Assembly: GCA_038496675.1 (NCBI GenBank) | Contig: CM076671.1 | Coordinates: 7,533,814 to 7,597,813 of the forward strand | Source of the DNA: Rachycentron canadum | Taxonomy: Eukaryota; Chordata; Actinopteri; Carangiformes; Rachycentridae | DNA length: 64,000 bases | Reading direction: 5' to 3' | In this document: positions 46,701-55,700 of the stretch, one piece after another | How positions within the stretch are numbered: the first letter of the stretch is position 1 | How the letters are laid out: each line of letters opens with the position of its first letter | Made by a program: the position numbers and the translations under genes | Notes under the pieces: generated by a model | What the model was told of the DNA's origin: nothing | The model's input: only the letters and a program-made list of their open reading frames with translations | Database searches by the model: none

Positions 46701-49700
46701 ATAAAAGTTATTGTGCAAAACGATTTTAATGGTTTGCTAAATTGGAAAAAGATAATGTGGTGATAAATGCTGAGAGAAACACATGTATGTTGTGACAGGT
46801 CTATGCTGACTATGAGAGCAACCCTTTACTGAGGCAGGGCATCGAGTTCTGCTGCCGCCAGTTCTACATCCTCCACCGCAAACCCTTCATCCTGCAGCTG
46901 TTTGCAAGTGTGGCCCCGCTACTGGAATTCACAGTTGAGTCCGTGCATGCACACACCCACATATTGAAATGAGTTTACGATGAATTTGGCTCAAATACAT
47001 GTTTCTCTGTATTTGTTTGCCGTACCAGACCAGCACTAGTACTGGTCTGTCTAAAGGGGTGTCAGCCCAGTGTCTGTTTGACCTGCTGGTCTCCCTGGAG
47101 GGTGAGACCCAGGACACCCTGGACGCTCTGGAGCTGGTGAAGGCTGAGAAACCTCTACGTTCTCTGGGTAAACTACCAACATAAAAGCACAGACTTAGCA
47201 TCAATAAACATCTATTGTTCATTGGAAGATCTAAATACTTTATATATGGGATTTATTTTTACAGATTTCTGTTATGGTAATGAGGACTTGGCCTTTTCTA
47301 TCAGCGAGGCCATCAAACTGTGTGTAACTGTGGTTGCCTACGCCCCCGAATCCTTCAGGAGGTACAAAACACCCTCGGCATCATGGTTGATTCTTCCATC
47401 TTCCTCTTCTGCAGCTTTGTACAGCTCTGTCATCTTACAGCCTGCATGATCTCCCCAGTCTCCAGATGCTGATGGTGCTGGAGGCCCTGGTTCCCTGCTA
47501 CCTCCAGAAGCTGAAGAGCAACACCGTGACGATGGAATCGGCCTCAGCAGCCAGGGATGAGATTGCCGCCATTGCTGCTCTGGCCACATCACTGCAGGCC
47601 CTCCTCTACAGCTCAGAGGCCCTAACAAGGTCGACCAGATGTGGATTCGTTTGCACCTGTGGTAGCCAGAGGTGATGTTCTTTATCGGGATATTTACAAT
47701 CCTCATGATTTTATCCATAGGCCCATGACAGCCCCACAGATGTCCCGCTGTGATCAGGGCCATAAGGGAGGCACTACAGCTAACCATGCCATGTCGGGAG
47801 GAGTCAACACCAGGTGAGGGCTTTATTATGTCTATTAATCAGCTCTTTATGATTCGGAGTCCGGGAGAATGGGGTTGGTCACATTCATCAAATCCCTGTT
47901 GCTCTGTCGCTGAACAGAAATTTTCAGAATTGGGGTTAGAGTGCGAGGTCTTTTTCCATTGGAGTCAGTCCCAGATTCAGAGTCAGAAAGACTGAGGTCC
48001 TGTTCATGTTCTCAGGGACAACCTCCACCTCCTGGAGGAGGGCCAGGGGATGCCGAGGGAGGAGCTGGATGAGCGTATCGCCCGGGAAGAGTTCCGCAGG
48101 CCCCGGGAGTCCCTGTTAAACATCTGCACCGAGTTTTACAAACACTGCGGACCGCGACTCAAAATCCTGCAGAACGTGGCCGGTGAGCCCCGGGTCACAG
48201 CCCTGGAGCTGCTGGACATCAAGTCCCACATGAGGTGATGAGCAGTGCATTTGTGAGGGATGAATAAAAAAATGGAATAGCATGATTCAATTGCACTGAC
48301 AGTGTGTCGCCTCTTTTCCAGGCTGGCAGAGATTGCCCACGCCCTGCTGAAGCTGGCACCCTATGACACCCTGACCATGGAGAGCCGAGGGCTGCGACGC
48401 TACATCATGGAGATGCTGCCCATCACGGACTGGTCGTCCGAGGCCGTCCGCCCCGCCCTCATCCTCATCCTCAAGAGGCTGGACCGCATGTTCAACAAGA
48501 TTCACAAGATGCCTACGCTCAGGTGCGCTCGCCCACAGGCATTATGCACCAGGTCTGTTGAATACAATCCCACTTCTTTCTCTGTCTCCCTGTGAGTGTA
48601 TCGTGCTGTGCCGGTGCCGTGGTGTGTACAGTAGATAGACGGCTTCTTGGCACTGTCCTCTATAGCGCTGCCTTCGTGGGTGATGCACTGTAAGTGCTGC
48701 TGTGGTGTGTTTTCGTGCGGGTATGTGCGTGCAAGAGGAGTTAGAGGCATACGTGGGTTCGTGTGGATGTTTGTAGTGAGGATGGATCACTGGCAGTGTT
48801 CCCCCTCATACAGGGGTGCAGGTTTGACTATCAATGTCTGTGTGCAGGAAGGAGACAGACTAGTGCATTTAAAGGTCTTATTATTTTTTTCTTCTTAAAA
48901 TTAATTTACCTCGCAATTCTTTGTATAATGCAACATGCAAAAAATAATCCTTTACATGCACATGACTCAATTGGAGATGTTTGTACTCACACTTGGATCG
49001 ATGCAAACAGTCTTTTAATTATTGTGCATGTTTCAATAAGATGGAGTTAGATTAAATTTAATTAGTATTTACCAAAATTGTACTACTGCAGTTTCAATGA
49101 GGAAAGAGTATTCCACAAAATTGCTTTGAAAAAAGCTTCAATTTAAATTTTTAATTTTCAAAAGTGAGAGGTGAAGACAGTTGAATTCATGTTCCAAGAC
49201 ATATCATCAAGCTTTTAAAGTAAATAAATGAGAAATAAATATATGCAGTCATAGTTTTAAAAATACATTATTTTAACAAGTCTCAGAAGTTTCACCCATT
49301 TTTCAGAGTGTTGTACAAAAATGTCCATCTCAATGCTTTTATTTAATAATCCTGTTGCTGTGTAATGATTTTTACTACATATCATGTCCTTAAGTTGAGC
49401 AATGTGCAGTGCAGTAAAATCCAAAAGTGAAGCCCTAACACAACCAACAGAGCCAGACCATTATACCAGCTTTATTTTTCTAAATATGCAAAATGAAATT
49501 AACATCATTATACAAAAATGAACAAAAACAAAAAGAAACCACCAGACCAACTCACAAGGAAGGAACTGAGCCTGACTCACAGAAATGAAGCCATGAAAAG
49601 AGGGCGACAGGACCCATGAAAAAAAAAAAACAAACAAACCAAAAAACCACAAAGAAGCTGGATGAGAGAGAGAGAGCTGGGGTTTCTGCCCCAATCAGGC

Positions 49701-52700
49701 CAAAGCATCCTCACCCGGGTCAGAGGGAGCAGACAGGCATCAGAGGGGGAGAGTGTAACACTCCTCTTTCATGACATAAGAACGGACACCACTGGCTCAG
49801 AGGGAACACTGGTCACAGGTGTGTGCGTCACACCAGGATCTGTTGCTGCGGTGTGTAGTTGTTTATGTTTGTGAGCTTTGCAATATTCACTGTTAGTGTG
49901 GCCACGAAGGTGTTGATTATATGTGGTGAAATATTAAGCGGTAAGTCTAATCATTGCTCCTCCGCTTTAAACACTCGTAGATTTGATGAGATTGAAATAA
50001 AGTGCTGCTTTTCCATCTCGTGTTTCCTTTTTCAAAACTCATGACGATGTGCTTATGTCTGGGTGTGGGGTGGTGTTGTGTGGTCACGTGATCTCCAGGA
50101 GACAAGTGGAGTGGGAGGCAGCCAGCAGCCTGATCGAGGGGATCTGCCTGACCCTGCAGCGACAGCCAATCATCTCCTTCCTCCCACACCTTCGCTCGCT
50201 GATCAACGTCTGCGTCAACCTGGTACGGAAACGACAGGAGGCGGCGCAAAGCTTTCATGTTTTTGAGTGTTTTTCAAGCATTTATTTGTGCGTGTTGTCA
50301 GGTGATGGGTGTGGTCGGTCCGTCCAGTGTGGCAGACGGGCTCCCTCTGCTCCACCTCAGCCCCTACCTCTCCCCTCCGCTTCCTTTCAGCACGGCGGTG
50401 GTCCGGCTGGTCGCCCTGCAGATCCAGGTGGACGTCATCTGTCTCTTCATCAAAAATACACCTATGAATAATCCCCACGAACATGTCTAAAATTTGCTTC
50501 CTCCATGTTTTTTTTTTTTTTTTACACATCCCAGGCCTTGAAGGATGACTTCCCCCTCAGTCATGTGATCTCACCCTTCACCAATCAGGAGAGGAGAGAG
50601 GGGATGCTGCTCAACCTGCTTATTCCTTTTGTGCTGACGGTTGGCTCTGGAAGCAAAGGTAAAAGCTTGTTGTGACTTAAGCCACAACTCAAAGGTCTTT
50701 TTATCCATGCAAATTCAAAATGCATGTCCCCTATAACTGCGAAGTCCTGGAATATTATGGGATATCACTGTGTGTCTTTTCCTTTGCAGACAGCCCCCAT
50801 CTCGAGCAGCCTGAGATCTTCCTGCTCCTCCAGACCGTCATCAACATCCTCCTCCCTCCTCGGATCATCTCCACCTCTCGCACCAAGAACTTCATGTTGG
50901 ACGCTTCTCCGGCTCACTGCTCCACCCCGGGGGACACGGGGAAGGACCTGCGGAGAGAGGGACTAGCCGAGTCCACCAGCCAGGCTGCATATCTGGGTAG
51001 GAATTGTGTTTGATTGGGAGGAGGGCATTAAGGGATCTATCTATCTATCTGCTATACATAGCTATAATAAACCATACAGGCTACCATTAGCAATATATAA
51101 TAATTAAACACACTAATTAATAGGTTCTGGGGGAAGTCTAGGGTATCAGTGCTCTGCTCACTGATAATAATATAATCATTATTCACAGCACTTGGACATA
51201 AACACTGACGATCCCGTGTCATAACCTAATTTGGCAACATTTCATATAACAGGATAAATGGAGATACTTCTTCTCTTCTTTGAAAGAGTTTCTTCTCGTC
51301 CCCTATGACAGCTCTGAAGGTGGTGCTGGTTTGCTTTGAGAGATCGCTCGGAAACCAGTGGTACCGGCTGAGCCTGCAGGTGAAAGAGATGGCTCTGAGG
51401 AAGGTGGGCGGCCTGGCCTTTTGGGACTTCATTGACTTCATTGTCCGAACACGTATCCCTATCTTTGTCCTGCTGAGACCGTTCATCCAGTGCAAGGTAA
51501 AGGACCCAGGATTATAGCTTCTTATTTTGTGAAGCTGCTCGTTCTCGTCTGTGTGCTCCGTCTCGTTCTCCTTGCTCTGTTTCACCCCACTGCCCCGTGT
51601 GTGCACGTTTTCTAGTTGTTGACGCAACCCGCCGACTCCCAGGAGGAGATTACAGCTCGACACCACATCGCCGACCAGCTGGAGCGACGCTTCATCCCAC
51701 GACCTCTCTGCAAGAGCTCCCTGTTTGCAGAGTTTAACAATGAACTCAAGATCCTTAAGGAGGCTGTGCACAGCGGCTCTGGTCAGAAAAAGAATAATAA
51801 TTACAGCTTTATTACCAGGGTTAGGGTTACCAAAAGATAAAACATAGAAATGCATTTAAAGAAGAGATTTAAAGGGGGATAAAGAGTGACAGTGTCTGAT
51901 TTGAGTTGGGGGAGAGTGAGTGAGTCATGAGAGTGAGTGAGTGTGTGAGCTGTTTAAAAGCTAGAAAATCAATCTGGGATTGAACGGGGAGCCATTGAAG
52001 GGAAGCAGGTTGAGAATAAATAAATACAACTTTATGTAGTCAGTGAGAGTCAGTCAAAGAAACAAGACTGAACCACATGCCTGTCTTGGGTTGGCGGCCA
52101 ATACTATTTCCACAGCTTTATTTTGAAATTTTGAATATTATTATTATGGTTGCTGATATTTTTATATGGATGCTGTTTTTTTTTTTTTTTTTTAACCCAG
52201 CCTTTCTGTTTGACCCAACAGCCTACCAAGGGAAGACGTCCATCAGCACGGTGGGCACCTCTACATCAGCCTATCGCCTCAGTTTGGCCACAATGTCGCG
52301 CTCCAACACCGGCACCGGCACAGTTTGGGAGCAGGAAAGCCAACCATCACGCCAACCCTCCCAAGACACACTCAGCCGCACCGATGAGGACGATGAAGAG
52401 AGTCAGATACCCCTTTTGCTCACCTTTTTCCTTCCACACTTGATGTTTTGCAGGAAGTAGACTGGCACTCACGGCCCGCACCCTCCTTGCCTGTCTCTCT
52501 TCTCTGCAGATGACTCTATGAGTATCCCCAGTGTGGTGAGCGAGCACGAGGCTTTCCTGCCCAGGGTGATATCACAGCGCCGTTTCTCCAGCCACGCTAC
52601 CAGCTCAGCGGCCTCGCAGCCGGAGGCCCCTCGCACCACCATGCTGCCCAGCCACAGGTAACACCCCCTAACACACACATGCATGTACACAAACACACAC

Positions 52701-55700
52701 CTCAACACTATTCTCCAATACTAGTTCCTTTCCATTATTCGTCCAGAAGATGGCAGCACAGGACAAAAAAGGAAAAAGTTGAGCTGGTGTGGAGGCAGAA
52801 ATAATCTCACTGGGAAAAACCAGTAAAGTCAGTAAAAAGACATTTTCTGTCATTTCTTTCCTGCTGAAACTCCCCCCAGACTAGTTACAATACACTGGGG
52901 GAGACTGTGAGAGAGTTCTGCATAAAAAGATACTGTATTTAACTTCAGTATTAAAAAATGTTGCTTTAGTGATAAAATAAAAGCCTCTAAGGATTGTTAC
53001 TGACTTTGATTTGGAGGTCTTTGGTTATGCTGTTATTCAATTTGGCTCCACCCACTGAGATCTAACCTCTGAGATTATTTCAGTTTCCATTCCAAAAGCT
53101 GTTCATGTGCGATTGGACTCTTGGTTTATTTATGTAATATGGAGAATTAATATTTTATCAACCAGTCATATTCCACAACCACAGTCATTTTTTCTGTGTA
53201 TATCTCTGTTGATTGATAATGTTTTTGACTCAACAGTCTCAGAGCAGCATTATGACTTATCTAAGACTCTTGGTGTCTTGGTAAGAATGGCTAACTGTGC
53301 TCAGAGCAAACGCCCTGGTTTCTTGTCCTCATAAGGAAGGGGCTCAGGGACTTGGGTGGTGATGGATCTCGACTACACTCCCTAAACTCCCGTTCTCCCC
53401 CTTCGCCCCCCTTTTTACAGTGAACCCAATGTGCTAGATGAGTCCCAGGGCCTTCTGCAGGAGGGTAACCTCTCTAGGTACAGTGGCCCTCTTTATGTGT
53501 GTGTCCCGTTAGTGCGTTCTTGCATTTGTTCGCCAGTGGGAGGGGCATTGCCTCGGGACGGCCTCCTCTATTGGCCGTTGATCACTCATCTACATCCAAT
53601 CAAATCGCCTTGGCCCGTCACCCCCCTCCTACCCCCACTTACCTGTTTCTATCTCTTTCTGTGTGGGTCCAGTGTGCCTTGTCTCTGTCCCCCACCCCTC
53701 CCTCTCCTTGCCTCTTCCTCTTGAGCTCCACACTGACCCTCATCTTCTCAGCCCATCTGCTGTGCTATCCTAACCAGGCCCCTCTCCCCTGGAAAAAAAA
53801 AAATGAAAGCGGGCCCCATCAGCCCCCGGGGCCAGGGAGCTCTGCCTCTGTTTCTCCTGTGTCAGCTGTGGGTCTTTACAGTTGACGTGCCATCACCAAA
53901 GTCAGCCTCTCTCCCATTGGTGCCATGGTGTTTCATACTGTTTATGTGTCTATCAGGCTTCTCACTGATCAAATTGGGCGTCCTACTCTGGATACCAATC
54001 TGTAGGGGCAAGGGGGAACTGGGGTGGCAACAATAATCCAAGGACACCTTTGTTCCTTTCTTTGTCCATTTTTACTTTTAAGAAACCGACTTCATACCTG
54101 ATTTATCCCTATATCACATTTTAAAATGAGTGAAGGGAAAATTTAAGCACTTGTAGAGTAAATCATATCAGTTCACAAGTTTCTTTTGTCAGTTGCTACT
54201 CCAGCCCCTACTATCCCCTGTTGTGTTTTCAGTGTATGAATCATGGCAGCATTGTTTTTCCTGCACTGTGACTGGGTGTCTTGTAAACATACTGTGTGTG
54301 TTGTGCAGTGAGTGAGTCGGTAGAATAGCAGCGGCATCTTGTTGTGGTCAGTAAGCGAGCACAGCTGGGGGATGCGGTGGCCTCGAGGTCCCTTCGCGGT
54401 TACGTATTTCTGTGTCCTTTGTGTGTCCGTGTCTGTGCGTGCGTGTGTGCGAACATGTGTACGTGTCCGTCTGATTGACTCAACCAGGGTTGCCAGTGTG
54501 CAGAGTGAGCCGGGCCAGCAGAACCTCCTGATACAACCTCCGTTAGGACGGAAGCGAGGCCTCAGACAGGTTTGGACATCACGTCACACACACTGCAAGG
54601 ATAATGTGGACACGTATGCTTCATTTCATGTCAATCTACCCTGGTGCAGATCCATGCATGTATTATTATTTCTATATATCCATGTATAGATCCTGTGCTT
54701 GCTTAGTGTTGTACATTTCATGTCCTTTTGGCTTTTATTTTGATTTTTTGATTTTTTTTTTGCTTCACTTCCTTTTCCTGTCTCTTCCTGTCCTGAACAG
54801 AGTTTTTTACATTTAAATTACAAATGATTTGCAGATTATAGGATGATACCCTGACCGAATATAAATTGTTTAAAAAAGCATGAGAGGAAGTCAGCTAATG
54901 TGGCGTCCCGTACTGTGGCTCTCCTGCAGCTGCGACGTCCCCTGCTGTCTATTCCAAAGAACGAGCCCCGGGGCCGATCTGGAGCGCGGCTTTCGACGAC
55001 ACGCAGGAGCATCCAGCCCAAGAACAAACCACTGGGTAACAGCACACGTGCCTTCGTCTCTTTCTACAAGCGTTATTGTCTGTGAACGAATGGGAGCGTG
55101 TTTGCAGATAAATGACTAAGACTTGTTGACTGTTTTAAAGTTTAAAAAAAAAAAAAAAGGATGAGTGACACTGAAATATTTCAGACTCATATAAAGTATT
55201 GTATTTATGATTTGTGTGCTGACATGAACTGACCCGTCCTCCCCACTCACCTCTGTCTTTGTTCCAGTGTTGTTTGTTGTATCACCTGTCACCAAACTGA
55301 CTCTTGTCACTCTGTTCTGTCTCATGCCTTATGTTTCGAAATAAAGAAACTTTATTGGACTGTGAAGGTGAGACACGACTCTTAACCCTTCCTCTCCACC
55401 CTGCAATGGCTCGCCCCTTTAATCTCCTACTCACCCAATAGGGCGCTCTGCATGTCTGTCTTGCATCCCCCCTCCCTTCCCAACCCCTGCCTACTCCTCC
55501 TGTCCCATCCCTGCCTCCACTCTCTTTGGTGGTGCTGATGTGTTAGCGAGTTGCCAGCTGGCCCCGCTGCCTCTGTTTTGACCACGTGTGCATGCATGTG
55601 TGCCCACAGCGCATGGAGACCAAAAGAGGTCAGTCACCTTTACAGAGAATCAAGGGCAGCAGGCGCCCGCGGGAGTGAGCAAGCCCCCGACTCCCAGCAC

